A stretch of DNA of 64,000 nucleotides from Streptomyces thermodiastaticus. Its GTDB lineage: Bacteria; Actinomycetota; Actinomycetes; Streptomycetales; Streptomycetaceae. The stretch's first letter is position 1, and the number at the start of each line of letters is the position of its first letter. Positions 8,943-18,198 of the stretch are shown one piece after another. The notes beneath the pieces were generated by a model. That model did no database searches and was not told the DNA's origin. It worked only from the letters and a program-made list of their open reading frames with translations. A program made the position numbers and the translations under genes. The stretch lies in the NCBI RefSeq assembly GCF_014656135.1, contig NZ_BNBV01000018.1, forward strand, positions 62,001 through 126,000, given 5' to 3'.

Positions 8943-9716
8943 ATGACTCTCACCCAGCACGACATCGACCAGGAGATCGCGGCCCACCACGCCGCCTACA
9001 CCGAGCGGGTCGCCCAGGGCGCGCCGGTGGAGCACCACCCGCGGCGCGACTACGCCCCATACCGCTCCTCCGTCCTGCGCCACCCCAAGCAGCCGCTGGT
9101 CGCCATCGACGTCCGCCGGAATCCGGAACTGGTGGAGCTGTCCTCGCCGGCCTTCGGCGAGCGGGACATCACCGAGACCGACAACGACCTCACCCGGCAG
9201 CACACCGGGGAGCCGATCGGCGAGCGGATCACCGTCTCCGGCCGGCTGCTCGACCGCGACGGGCGGCCGGTGCGCGGCCAGCTCATCGAGATCTGGCAGG
9301 CCAACGCCGCGGGCCGCTACGCCCACCAGCGCGAACAGCACGACGCCCCGCTGGACCCGAACTTCACCGGGGTCGGCCGCACCCTGACCGACGACGAGGG
9401 CCGTTACCACTTCACCACCATCCAGCCCGGCCCCTACCCGTGGCGCAACCACCTCAACGCCTGGCGGCCCGCGCACATCCACTTCTCCGTCTTCGGCACG
9501 GCCTTCACGCAGCGGCTCGTGACACAGATGTACTTCCCCAACGACCCGCTCTTCCCGTACGACCCGATCCTGCAGTCCGTCACGGACGACGCCGCCCGGC
9601 AGCGGCTGGTCGCCACCTACGACCACAGCCTGTCGGTGCCGGAGTTCTCCCTCGGCTACCGCTGGGACATCGTGCTGGACGGACCGTACGCCACCTGGAT
9701 GGAAGAAGGACGCTGA
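8943..9716 (+). CDS. pcaH: Protocatechuate 3,4-dioxygenase beta subunit
   Basis: A 257-aa subunit carrying the non-haem Fe(III) site of protocatechuate 3,4-dioxygenase, which performs intradiol ring cleavage to 3-carboxy-cis,cis-muconate. All four iron ligands are visible: Tyr126 (AGRYAH), Tyr165 (PGPYPW), His178 and His180 (RPAHIHF). The N-terminal extension (about 70 residues) is typical of the beta subunit. It begins 20 bases after the pcaF stop and is followed six bases later by pcaG. Confidence 0.94.
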   Translation: MTLTQHDIDQEIAAHHAAYTERVAQGAPVEHHPRRDYAPYRSSVLRHPKQPLVAIDVRRNPELVELSSPAFGERDITETDNDLTRQHTGEPIGERITVSGRLLDRDGRPVRGQLIEIWQANAAGRYAHQREQHDAPLDPNFTGVGRTLTDDEGRYHFTTIQPGPYPWRNHLNAWRPAHIHFSVFGTAFTQRLVTQMYFPNDPLFPYDPILQSVTDDAARQRLVATYDHSLSVPEFSLGYRWDIVLDGPYATWMEEGR

Positions 9717-9722
9717 CCCGCC

Positions 9723-10328
9723 ATGACGACCACCGACACGAGCAGCCCGGAGAACGCGCTGCCCACCCCGTCGCACACGGTGGGCCCCTTCTACGGCTAC
9801 GCGCTGCCGTTCCGCGGCGGTGAGGACGTCGCCCCGCTCGGCCACCCCGACACCGTGACCGTGCACGGCTACGTCACCGACGGCGAGGGCACGCCGCTGC
9901 CCGACGCCCTGCTGGAGGTGTGGGGTCCCGCCCCGGACGGCACGCTGCCCGCCGTCGACGGCTCGATGCGGCGCGATGCGGCCACCGGGGACTTCCTGGG
10001 CCGCAACGGCGTGGAGTTCACCGGTTTCGGCCGCATGCAGACCGACGCCGACGGCCACTGGTACGTGCGCACCCTGCGCCCCGGCGCCCGCGGGAGCCAC
10101 GCCCCCTACCTGAGCGTGTGCGTGTTCGCGCGCGGCCTGCTGCAGCACCTGTTCACCCGGGTCTACTTCCCGGGCGACGACGCCGCCCTGGCCGCCGACC
10201 CGCTGCTGAGCCGGCTGGAGGACGAGCGACGCGCCACGCTGATCGCCGCCGAGGAGAGCGCGGGCACGTACCGTTTCGACATACGCCTTCAGGGCGAGGG
10301 CGAGACGGTCTTCCTGGAGTTCCGGTGA
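9723..10328 (+). CDS. pcaG: Protocatechuate 3,4-dioxygenase alpha subunit
   Basis: A 201-aa alpha subunit, homologous to PcaH but without its iron ligands, completing the dioxygenase. The SHTVGPFYGYALP N-terminus and the VWGPAPDG and LFTRVYFPGD segments are characteristic. Its stop overlaps the GTG start of pcaB in a GTGA motif, indicating coupling. Confidence 0.93.
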   Translation: MTTTDTSSPENALPTPSHTVGPFYGYALPFRGGEDVAPLGHPDTVTVHGYVTDGEGTPLPDALLEVWGPAPDGTLPAVDGSMRRDAATGDFLGRNGVEFTGFGRMQTDADGHWYVRTLRPGARGSHAPYLSVCVFARGLLQHLFTRVYFPGDDAALAADPLLSRLEDERRATLIAAEESAGTYRFDIRLQGEGETVFLEFR

Positions 10329-11674
10329 CACACCCCGCACCCTCGACCTCAGGGGCCGGCCTGCTGGGCCCCGGCTGGGCCGGCTCGGCCGCCGCGGCCG
10401 CCACCAGCGACCGCGCGTTCCTGGCCGCGCTGCTGGACGCCGAGGCCGCCCTGACCCGGGCGCAGGCCGCGCTCGGTCTCGCCCCGCGGGTGGCCGCCGA
10501 GGCGGTGACCCGGGCGGCCGTGCCCGACCGGTTCGACGCGGCCGCGCTCGCCGAACGGGCCCGTGCCGGCGGCAACCCGGTGATCCCGCTGGTCGCGGAC
10601 CTGACGAGGGCGGCCGGCCCGGAGCACGGCCCCTATGTGCACCGCGGCGCCACCAGCCAGGACATCCTGGACACCGCGCTGATGCTGATGGCCGCGCGCA
10701 CCCTGGACGTGATCCTGGCGGACCTGGCGCGCACGGAGGCGGCCCTGGCCCGGCTGGCCGCCGCCCACCGCGACACGGTGATGCCCGGCCGGACGCTGAC
10801 CCAGCACGCCGTGCCGACCACGTTCGGTCTGAAGGCAGCCGGATGGCGCTCGCTGGTCCTGGACGCCCGGGACCGCGTCGTGCGCGTCCGTAAGTCGCTG
10901 CCCGCGCAGCTCGGCGGGGCCGCCGGCACCCTGGCGGCCTTCTCCGCCTACGGCGCGCGGGGCGCGACCGCGCTGCCCGAGGCGTACGCCCGCGAGCTGG
11001 GCCTGGCCGCCCCGCTGCTGCCCTGGCACACCCTGCGCACCCCCGTCGCCGACCTCGCCGGCTGCCTGGCCTTCACCGCCGGCGCGCTGGGCCGCACGGC
11101 GGCGGACGTGCTCACCCTGGCCCGCACGGAGATCGCGGAGCTGGCGGAGGGCAGCGGCGGCGGCTCCTCGGCGATGCCGCACAAGGCGAACCCGGTGCGC
11201 GCCACGCTGATCGCGGCCGCGGCCCGGCGCGCCCCGCAGCTCGCGGCCACGCTGTACGCGTCGATGCCGGCGGAGGACGAGCGCCCGGCGGGCGCCTGGC
11301 ACGCCGAGTGGGAGCCGCTGCGCGATCTGCTGCGGGTGACCGGCGGCGCCGCCCGCGACGCCGCCGAACTGGCCGAGGGGCTGCGGGTGGACGCGGACGC
11401 GATGCGCGCCCACCTGGACCTCACCCACGGGCTGATCGTCTCCGAGCGGCTCTCGGCCGAGCTGGCGCCGCTGCTCGGCCGGGCCCGTGCCGGACAGCTG
11501 CTGACCGACCTGGCCCGCCGCACCTGTCGCGAGGGCCGCAACCTCGGCGACCTGCTCGCCGAGCAGCCGGAGCTCGCGGACCGCGACGACGTGGACCTGG
11601 CCGAGCTGACCGACCCCGCCCGCTACACCGGATCCGCCGGGGCCCTCACCGACCGTGCTCTGGAGCGACGTTGA
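10325..11674 (+). CDS. pcaB: 3-carboxy-cis,cis-muconate cycloisomerase
   Basis: A 449-aa member of the fumarase/aspartase superfamily that lactonises 3-carboxy-cis,cis-muconate to 4-carboxymuconolactone. The superfamily signature GSSAMPHKANPV is present, with the catalytic-loop Ser-Ser pair, as are the upstream GATSQDILDTA and TLTQHAVPTTFG segments. The start is the GTG that overlaps the pcaG stop. The gene ends in a TTGA overlap with pcaL. Confidence 0.93.
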   Translation: MTHPAPSTSGAGLLGPGWAGSAAAAATSDRAFLAALLDAEAALTRAQAALGLAPRVAAEAVTRAAVPDRFDAAALAERARAGGNPVIPLVADLTRAAGPEHGPYVHRGATSQDILDTALMLMAARTLDVILADLARTEAALARLAAAHRDTVMPGRTLTQHAVPTTFGLKAAGWRSLVLDARDRVVRVRKSLPAQLGGAAGTLAAFSAYGARGATALPEAYARELGLAAPLLPWHTLRTPVADLAGCLAFTAGALGRTAADVLTLARTEIAELAEGSGGGSSAMPHKANPVRATLIAAAARRAPQLAATLYASMPAEDERPAGAWHAEWEPLRDLLRVTGGAARDAAELAEGLRVDADAMRAHLDLTHGLIVSERLSAELAPLLGRARAGQLLTDLARRTCREGRNLGDLLAEQPELADRDDVDLAELTDPARYTGSAGALTDRALERR

Positions 11675-12789
11675 CACCGCACCACCTGGAAGAAGGCCCG
11701 GCCTCGGCTCCCCCGCTGCTGCTCGGGCCGTCGCTGGGCACCTCGCTCGCCCTGTGGGACGAGGTCGCCCCCGAACTGGCCGTCTCCCACCGGGTCGTGC
11801 GCTGGGACCTGCCCGGGCACGGTGCCTCGGCGGCGGACCTCGTCACCGCCGGGGCGACCGTCGCCGACCTGGCCGCGCTCGTCCTCGATCTCGCCGACTC
11901 CCTCGGCATCGAGCGGTTCGCGTACGCGGGGGTGTCGCTGGGCGGCGCGGTGGGCCTGCATCTGGCCGTGCACCACCCGGAGCGGGTGACCTCGTTGGCG
12001 GTGCTGTGCTCCTCGGCGCACTTCGGCGGCGCCCGGACCTGGCAGGACCGGGCGGCGCGGGTGCGCCGCGAGGGTCTGGAGTGGCTGGTGGAGAGCGCGA
12101 ACGACCGTTGGTTCGCCGGTGACTTCAGCGTGCCCCGGCTCGTCCGCGACCACCGCGACGCCGACCCGGAGGCGTACGCCGCGTGCTGCGACGCGCTGGC
12201 CGCCTTCGACCTGACCGACCGGCTCACCCGGATCACCGCCCCCACCCTGTTGGTCGCGGGCCGCGAGGATCCGGCGACCCCGCCCGCGCATCTGCGGCAG
12301 ATCGCCGACGCGGTCCCGGGCTCGACCCTCGTGGAGATCCCGGGCGCCTCGCACCTGGCGCCCGCACAGTGCCCGGAGGCGGTGCTGGCGGCCCTGCGCA
12401 CCCACCTGGGCGGCGCGCCCCGGCGCGGGATGCGGGTGCGGCGGGAGGTGCTGGGCGACGCGCACGTGGACCGTGCCCAGGCCCGGCAGACCCCGTTCAC
12501 GGCCCGGTTCCAGGACTTCATCTCCCGTTACGCCTGGGGGGAGATCTGGACCGACGACACCCTGACCCGGCGCGAACGCAGCATGATCACGCTGACGGCG
12601 CTGGTGGCGCACGGCCACCTGGACGAGCTGGCGATGCATGTGCGGGCGGCCCGCCGCAACGGGCTGACCGCCGAGGAGATCGGCGCGGTGCTGCTGCAGA
12701 GCGCCGTGTACTGCGGGGTCCCGGCCGCGAACTCGGCGTTCGCGGTGGCCCAGCGGGTGCTCGCGGAGGAGGAGTCCGGGCAGGGGTGA
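11671..12789 (+). CDS. pcaL: PcaD-PcaC fusion: 3-oxoadipate enol-lactonase / 4-carboxymuconolactone decarboxylase
   Basis: A 372-aa fused enzyme performing two consecutive steps. The N-terminal alpha/beta-hydrolase (about residues 1-250) has the nucleophile elbow GVSLGGA and the catalytic His in PGASHLAP. The C-terminal carboxymuconolactone decarboxylase domain (about 260-372) shows TLTRRERSMITL and the AMHVRAARRNGLTAEEI segment. The start is a TTG at 11671 in a TTGA overlap with pcaB, with GGAG a few bases upstream. The fusion is the usual actinobacterial form. It is the last gene of the operon and converges with the LAL-like gene 83 bp later. Confidence 0.93.
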   Translation: MTPHHLEEGPASAPPLLLGPSLGTSLALWDEVAPELAVSHRVVRWDLPGHGASAADLVTAGATVADLAALVLDLADSLGIERFAYAGVSLGGAVGLHLAVHHPERVTSLAVLCSSAHFGGARTWQDRAARVRREGLEWLVESANDRWFAGDFSVPRLVRDHRDADPEAYAACCDALAAFDLTDRLTRITAPTLLVAGREDPATPPAHLRQIADAVPGSTLVEIPGASHLAPAQCPEAVLAALRTHLGGAPRRGMRVRREVLGDAHVDRAQARQTPFTARFQDFISRYAWGEIWTDDTLTRRERSMITLTALVAHGHLDELAMHVRAARRNGLTAEEIGAVLLQSAVYCGVPAANSAFAVAQRVLAEEESGQG

Positions 12790-12872
12790 CGACTCAGGCC
12801 GCCGGGCGCCCAGGGTCCGGCGGCGCGGCGGACGACGGGTGGCCAAGGGTGTGCCGCGGGTGCCGTCCCGGC

Positions 12873-15542
12873 TCACCCGCGCACGGTCTGCAGCATGCGG
12901 TCCGCCTGTGCCACCAGCCCGTCCGCGCCGCAGGAGCGCGCCAGTTCCCGGCCGCGGCCGAGTTCCTCCGCCGAGCCGGAGACGATGCCGTACTCCACGC
13001 GGGCGGCGGCATGTTCGTACCGGCATGGGGAGGCCTCCAGGCAGGCAACGGCCCGGGCGGCCAGGCGGACGGCGCGCTCCCCGGTCTCCAGGGCGGCGGC
13101 GCACCGCAGCGCCTCTCCCAGGGCGGTGTCGGTGCCGAAGCGTTCGGCGTGGCGGCGGACCTGGGCGGCCAGTGAGGCGGCCCGGGCCGGGTCCACGCCG
13201 GCCAGGGCCCGGGCGAGGTCGGCCGCCCACGGCACCAGGACCGGGTTGTGGTGGCCGCGGACGGCGGCGGCCTGCCCGGCGGCCTCCAGTTCGCCCACGC
13301 CCTCCTCGGTGCGGCCGGCGGCGATCAGCAGCCGGCCGCGGATGCAGCACGGGTCGGGTACGACGACGGTGGACGGGTAGGGCGGGGCGAACCCGTAGCG
13401 TTCGGCGATCTCCCAGGCCTCGTCCACCTGGCCGCGGGCCAGCAGCGTGTCGACCAGGTTGCAGGTGGCGGTCCAGTACAGCGGCAGGCCGCGGCCGACG
13501 CGTTCGGCGATCCGCAGCGACCGGCGCAGGAAGTCCTCGGCCTGCGTCAGCCGGCCCCGTCTGCGGTGTGCGAGCCCGACGTAGGCGTGGGCGAGGGCGA
13601 GGTGGCCGCCGCTCCAGCCGGCCCGCTCGTAGGCGTGCAGGCCCTCGTGGTAGAGGGCCTCGGCGCGGTCGAGGCGGTCGCAGTAGGCGTAGGTGCTGGC
13701 GAGCATCAGCAGCAGTTCGATGCCCCACTCGGTGTCGGTCCAGCCGAGTCCGGGGGCGAGGCGGCCGTCGACCAGGGCGCGGTCGCACAGTTCGACGACC
13801 TCTTCGGCGTTCTCGCCGCGGGTCATGGCGTCGAAGCCGCGCAGGATCAGCAGGGCGCGTTCGGAGTTGTCCCGGCCGGTGCAGGTCGCCGCGAGCGCGG
13901 CGAGCCGCTCGCTGCGGTCGCGGGTGACCGCCTCGCCGGCGTGCAGCCCCTCCCACATGTACTGCACGGCGTGCAGCCTCAGGCGGGTGGGGCCGGGTTC
14001 GTGCCGGGCGGCCTCGGCCTGGACGGTGCGGACGGCCTCGCGGATCTGGTTGTTGTGCAGCAGCGCCTGGGACAGCCGCCAGACGGCGTCCACGCGGGTG
14101 TCGCCGTCGAGTCCGGGCATGCTGAGGGCGGCCTTCAGGTGCTCGACGGTGGTGGCGGGGTCGGTCAGCAGGGTGGCGCAGCCCAGTTCGTACAGCACCT
14201 GTGCGTGCACCTCGGGCGGCGGCGGCTCCTCGAGGGCGCGTTCCAGGCAGCGGCGGGCGGCGTCGGGGGCGCCCACGGCGAGGTGTTCGCGGGCGGCCTG
14301 GCGCAGTTGCTCGACGAGTTCCTCGTCGGCCTCCGGGTGCACCTTCAGCAGGTGGCGGGAGGCCGCGGCGGCGCCGAGCCCGGAGTCGGTGACGATCTTG
14401 GCGGCGATGCCGTGCATGGCGGTGCGCAGCGCGCCGGGGATGGAGTCGTAGACGGCGGTGGCGATCAGCGGGTGGACGAACTCCAGCTCGTCCCCGCCGC
14501 GTGCGGTGACCGGGTCGGTCTCGCGCAGGATGCGGGCCTCGCGCAGCTGCTGGAGGCAGCGCAGCGCGTCCTCGCGGGTCATGGTGGCCAGCTGGGCGGC
14601 GAGGTCCACACAGATGCCGGTGCCGAGGACGGCGGCGGCCCAGGCGAACCGGGTGGCGTCGACGCCGAGGTCCTCCAGGCGGGCGATGACGCCGCCGCCC
14701 CGGGCGGAGCGGTTCAGCACGCGCAGTTCGCCGGCCCGGGCCTCCACGGGCTGCAGTGCGCTGTCGCGGACCTTGGCGAGCAGTTCGACGGTGTCGTAGG
14801 GGTTGCCGCCGGTGACCGCCCACACCTCGCGGCAGAACGGCGCGTCGGCGTGCGCCCCGAGCGCGGCGCGGGTGAGGCCGGCGGTGGCCTCGGGCGACAG
14901 GGTGGTCAGGGTGCGCACGCCCGCGGCGGCGGCGACCTGGTCGAGCAGGACGGCGCCGGTGCCCTCCGCCTCGCCGGGCCGCCGGGTCACCACCATCAGC
15001 GCGGACAGCTCCTTCAGGCGTCCGGAGAACGCGGCGAGCCAGCGCAGCGTCTCCTCGTCGGCCCAGTGGGCGTCGTCGATCAGCAGCACCAGCGGCCACT
15101 CGCGTCCGGCGAGCCGGCTCACGGCGGCGACCAGGCCGTCGCACACGCCCTGCGGGTCCGGGTGCCGGCCGGAGGGCTCGGCTATGCCGAGGGCGGGTCC
15201 GGCGATGCCGTACCAGTCGCCGAGATAGTCGCGGATCTCCTCCGGGTGCAGACAGACGAGCGCGGGCTGGAGCAGCTGCCGGACGACGTTGAAGGGCACG
15301 GAGCGCAGGAACTCGCCGCCGCGGGCCGACCAGACGGTGCAGCCGCGCCGTTCGGCGATGCGCCGGGTCTCGGCCAGCAGCGCGGTCTTGCCCAGCCCCG
15401 CCTCGCCCTCGAACATCAGCAGTCCCCCGAAGGAGGACCGGTCGGCGCACAGCGAGTCCACCGCGTGCAGGACGGCGGTGATCTCCTCGTCGCGCTCCCA
15501 CAGGGAAGCGGAGGCGGCCGCGTCCGGCCGTTCCCGCGTCAT
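12873..15542 (-). CDS. LAL-like STAND ATPase regulator lacking a LuxR helix-turn-helix
   Basis: An 889-aa protein with the layout of LuxR-type LAL regulators: an N-terminal AAA/STAND ATPase with Walker A GEAGLGKT (residues 46-53) and Walker B LVLLIDDAHWAD (151-162), then a long TPR-like alpha-helical region. Typical LAL proteins end with a LuxR helix-turn-helix of about 60 residues; here the chain stops directly after the helical repeats (QADRMLQTVRG). Only 83 bp separate its stop from the pcaL stop, and I see no displaced HTH in other frames. It may act by protein-protein contact or be a truncated regulator. Its position tail to tail with the pca operon suggests, but does not prove, a link to aromatic catabolism. 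Confidence 0.82.
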   Translation of the reverse strand: MTRERPDAAASASLWERDEEITAVLHAVDSLCADRSSFGGLLMFEGEAGLGKTALLAETRRIAERRGCTVWSARGGEFLRSVPFNVVRQLLQPALVCLHPEEIRDYLGDWYGIAGPALGIAEPSGRHPDPQGVCDGLVAAVSRLAGREWPLVLLIDDAHWADEETLRWLAAFSGRLKELSALMVVTRRPGEAEGTGAVLLDQVAAAAGVRTLTTLSPEATAGLTRAALGAHADAPFCREVWAVTGGNPYDTVELLAKVRDSALQPVEARAGELRVLNRSARGGGVIARLEDLGVDATRFAWAAAVLGTGICVDLAAQLATMTREDALRCLQQLREARILRETDPVTARGGDELEFVHPLIATAVYDSIPGALRTAMHGIAAKIVTDSGLGAAAASRHLLKVHPEADEELVEQLRQAAREHLAVGAPDAARRCLERALEEPPPPEVHAQVLYELGCATLLTDPATTVEHLKAALSMPGLDGDTRVDAVWRLSQALLHNNQIREAVRTVQAEAARHEPGPTRLRLHAVQYMWEGLHAGEAVTRDRSERLAALAATCTGRDNSERALLILRGFDAMTRGENAEEVVELCDRALVDGRLAPGLGWTDTEWGIELLLMLASTYAYCDRLDRAEALYHEGLHAYERAGWSGGHLALAHAYVGLAHRRRGRLTQAEDFLRRSLRIAERVGRGLPLYWTATCNLVDTLLARGQVDEAWEIAERYGFAPPYPSTVVVPDPCCIRGRLLIAAGRTEEGVGELEAAGQAAAVRGHHNPVLVPWAADLARALAGVDPARAASLAAQVRRHAERFGTDTALGEALRCAAALETGERAVRLAARAVACLEASPCRYEHAAARVEYGIVSGSAEELGRGRELARSCGADGLVAQADRMLQTVRG

Positions 15543-15791
15543 CCTGCTACCTCCCCATAGTCGCCCGGACGGCGTACGGGTGGTGAGCGTAGTCTCCCGC
15601 CGGCCGGAACGCAGGAAGGTCGCGGTACCGCTTGCCGTGACGGGTGGCGATCGGGTAAGGACGGCGACGGGGCGGCCCGGTGACCTGGGCCGCGCCTGGA
15701 GGGAAAGTCAACCGGCCGTGTTTGCGGGGCAGTTGGTGCCGGGCAGGGATCCTCTCATCGGTCTTTCACCGACGCCTCATACGGTGGGGTC

Positions 15792-17216
15792 ATGACGCAG
15801 GTGACTCCTCCCGGGTGGTACCCCGACCCCGGGCAGACAAGTGACGGTCCCGCCACCGAGCGCTGGTGGGACGGCAAGGCGTGGACGGACCGGATCCGCC
15901 CGGCCGGGGCGGCAGCGGCAGCAGGTCCGCCGGCGCAGCCGCAGGACGGTCCGGCGGACGCCGGGGCCCGGGGCGGCGACGGGGAAGCGGACGCGGCCGC
16001 GCGGCCGCAGGACGGGCGGCGCGACGACGCGGGGCAGGCGGCCCGGCAGTCCGGCGGGGCCGGGGATCCGGCCGAGAAAGCCGCCGGGCAGGACGGCGAC
16101 GGCGCCGCGGCGCAGGACGCGCCCGCGGCCCCGGACCGGCCCGGCGAAGGCGGCGGCGAGGCATCCTCCTCTTCCGCACCGGGGCAGCCTCCGGCGAGTC
16201 ACCCCGCCCCTCCGGCGCCCCAGAGCCCGCCGGCCGCGCCCGGCCCCTACGGCCCGCCCGGGCCGTACGGTCAGCCTGGGCCGTACGGCGGGCCCGCCGC
16301 CTACGGGCAGCCGGGCCCGCACGGTCAGCCCAACCCGTACGCCCAGCCGGCCGCCTACGGGCAGCCCGGACAGCCCGCGTCCCCGGCGTACCCGGGCTAC
16401 CCGCCGTACGCCGGTCAGCCCGCCCCGGCGCCGCGCGGTCCGCGGCGCGGGCTGCGCACCGGGGTGGCCGTCGCGGCGGCCGCCGCGGTGCTGGCGAGCA
16501 TAGGTGCGGGGGTGTACGTGCTCAGCCAGGACGACGGCGGCAGCAGCAACCGGGCCGGGTCGCACCGCAGTTCCGGCGGCAGCGGCGGCTTTGGGGACCG
16601 GGAGGGCTCCGGCGGACAGGACGGGCCGTTCGGCGGCCCGGACCGGGACGGCGACGGGGGTGCCGGCGGGAGCGCCGAACCGCCGAAGATACGCAGCGGT
16701 TCGGTCTCCGACCCGCTCAGCGGCATCAGCCTGCCCATCCCGAAGGGGTGGTACGGCCAGCAGATTCCTCTGTCGGGGGCATCGGTCAGCTCCGACGAGT
16801 CCTACGCGTGCCCCGGCGACGCCTCCCTCAACTGCGTCAAGGGCGGCGCCTCCTCCGCTCCCGCGGTGCTGCTGGAGACGCCGGGCGACACCCCCGAGGA
16901 GGTCGCCAAGGCGGACATCGAGGCGAACGCCGAGCAGTCCTACGGCAAGGCCTACGGCGGAATCGCCTCGCACCAGGTGCTGGCCTCCGAGCCGGTCACC
17001 GTGGCCGGGGAGCAGGGCTACATGGTGCGCTGGAAGGCGAACACCAGGAAGGGCTCGGACGGGTACGTCGAGTCGCTGGCCTTCCGGGCGCCCGGCACCG
17101 GACGGATGGTCGTCGTCCGCTTCGGCGTCGACGTGGACCAGGGGACGTCCGTGATCGACGAGATCACCGCGGGGATCAAGAAGGCCTCGGGCGCGGGCTC
17201 CGGGGAGAGCGTCTGA
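15792..17216 (+). CDS. DUF2510 single-pass membrane protein with Pro/Gly/Tyr-rich linker
   Basis: A 474-aa protein of unknown function. The N-terminus is a DUF2510 module (PPGWYPDPG ... RWWDGKAWTD, residues 5-35). A long low-complexity Ala/Pro/Gly/Gln region follows, ending in repeated PYGQPG-like units (about 150-215). One transmembrane helix spans about 222-244 (GVAVAAAAAVLASIGAGVYV). An extracytoplasmic Gly/Ser linker leads to a folded domain (about 300-470) with two Cys that may form a disulfide. The short DUF2510 end is expected in the cytoplasm. The gene is divergent from the LAL-like gene across 249 bp and is followed by a strong hairpin. Confidence 0.82.
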   Translation: MTQVTPPGWYPDPGQTSDGPATERWWDGKAWTDRIRPAGAAAAAGPPAQPQDGPADAGARGGDGEADAAARPQDGRRDDAGQAARQSGGAGDPAEKAAGQDGDGAAAQDAPAAPDRPGEGGGEASSSSAPGQPPASHPAPPAPQSPPAAPGPYGPPGPYGQPGPYGGPAAYGQPGPHGQPNPYAQPAAYGQPGQPASPAYPGYPPYAGQPAPAPRGPRRGLRTGVAVAAAAAVLASIGAGVYVLSQDDGGSSNRAGSHRSSGGSGGFGDREGSGGQDGPFGGPDRDGDGGAGGSAEPPKIRSGSVSDPLSGISLPIPKGWYGQQIPLSGASVSSDESYACPGDASLNCVKGGASSAPAVLLETPGDTPEEVAKADIEANAEQSYGKAYGGIASHQVLASEPVTVAGEQGYMVRWKANTRKGSDGYVESLAFRAPGTGRMVVVRFGVDVDQGTSVIDEITAGIKKASGAGSGESV

Positions 17217-17234
17217 CCGGCCGGCGGACACATG

Positions 17235-17282
17235 CCGGCCGGGTGGGGTGCCCCTCCGCTCAGAGGAACCCCACCCGGCCGG
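17235..17282. terminator. Long perfect hairpin between convergent genes
   Basis: A perfect 15-bp stem (CCGGCCGGGTGGGGT at 17235-17249 and its complement at 17268-17282) with an 18-base loop lies between the stop of the DUF2510 gene and that of the convergent TetR gene. There is no T-run, as usual for Streptomyces terminators. It can act in both directions. Confidence 0.75.
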
Positions 17283-17358
17283 GGTGCGCGCCGCCCCCGT
17301 CCCCACGGTGCGGCGCGAGCAGGTCACCGTCCAGTCATCCCGTGGACGGCGGCCTGGG

Positions 17359-17976
17359 TCATGGTGCGAGCCCGAGTGCGGGCAGCACGCAGGCCTCCAC
17401 GAACCGGACCATGTAGTCCGGGTCGGCGTACTCCCCCTCCAGCAGCGGCCGGATGCGCAGAACGCCGAAGATCTGCGCCGGCACGTGCTCCAGCGCCGGG
17501 TTGCCGGCGCTGACCTCGCCGCGCTCGACTCCGCGGCGCAGCATCTCCCGCAGCGCGTCGAGCTCCGGCTCCACCAGCGCCTCGCGCAGCGCCTTCTTCA
17601 GGTCCGGGTCCTGCAGGATGGCGTTGCCCAGAGCCTGCAGCAGCCGGGTGTCCTTGCCCGACCACTCGCCCGCGGCCCGCGCGACCTGCCGCAGGTCCCC
17701 GGCGAGCGAGCCGGTGTCGATCCCGGCGAACCGGGTGCGGCGGCTGGCCCGCAGCGCGGCCACCACGAACTGCGGCTTGCTGCGCCACTGCCGGTACAGC
17801 GTCGACTTGCTGCACCGGGTGCTGGCGGCGACCCCTTCCATGGTCACGGCCTCGTACCCGCTCTCGCGGATCTGGTCGAGCACGGCGTCGAAGAACTCCC
17901 GCTCGCGCTCGGGGGTGATCTTGGAGCGACGCGAGCCGACAGCCGTCTCCGGTCCGTCCGCGGCCTGCGACGTCAT
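17359..17976 (-). CDS. TetR-family transcriptional regulator
   Basis: A 205-aa TetR regulator. The helix-turn-helix is visible around residues 40-65 (TMEGVAASTRCSKSTLYRQW), with a C-terminal TetR ligand domain of the AcrR-like type. The start at 17976 is chosen because the HTH begins about 20 residues in; the open frame continues far upstream through the PAP2 gene and is meaningless there. It is divergent from the PAP2-EamA operon, and the 222-bp region between them holds a six-unit palindrome array that is its likely operator. Ligand unknown. Confidence 0.88.
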   Translation of the reverse strand: MTSQAADGPETAVGSRRSKITPEREREFFDAVLDQIRESGYEAVTMEGVAASTRCSKSTLYRQWRSKPQFVVAALRASRRTRFAGIDTGSLAGDLRQVARAAGEWSGKDTRLLQALGNAILQDPDLKKALREALVEPELDALREMLRRGVERGEVSAGNPALEHVPAQIFGVLRIRPLLEGEYADPDYMVRFVEACVLPALGLAP

Positions 17977-18032
17977 CGCTCTGCTCCTCGCTCGAGGGTG
18001 TCCGTGCCCCGCCGGCGCCGTCCGGGGCGACG

Positions 18033-18121
18033 CGTACCGGGAGATCCGTGGATCGATACGCCAGTGTACCGGTACTCGACCGTATCGGTACACTTCCGTA
18101 TCGGTACGCTGCCGTATCGAT
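18033..18121. promoter_or_regulatory. Six-unit, 16-bp-periodic palindrome array (probable TetR operator)
   Basis: Units start at 18033, 18049, 18065, 18081, 18097 and 18113, exactly 16 bp apart. The core reads CGTATCGGTAC at 18081 and 18097, TGTACCGGTAC at 18065, CGTATCGATGC at 18113 and TGGATCGATAC at 18049, with a partial CGTACCGG at 18033. The inner ten bases GTAYCGRTAC are near-palindromic (perfect at 18066-18075). The array sits between the divergent TetR and PAP2 genes, so cooperative repressor binding to several sites is likely. Confidence 0.75.
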
Positions 18122-18198
18122 GCCGTGGGGACGGACACACCGCCCTGCCCCGCACCGCGGCACCACGCACACGCACACCGCCAGCGAGGGGACCGGGC

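Noticed and set aside
13248..15560. 770-codon plus-strand frame opposite the LAL-like gene
   Set aside because: No domain, and the opposite frame has Walker motifs and normal codon bias.
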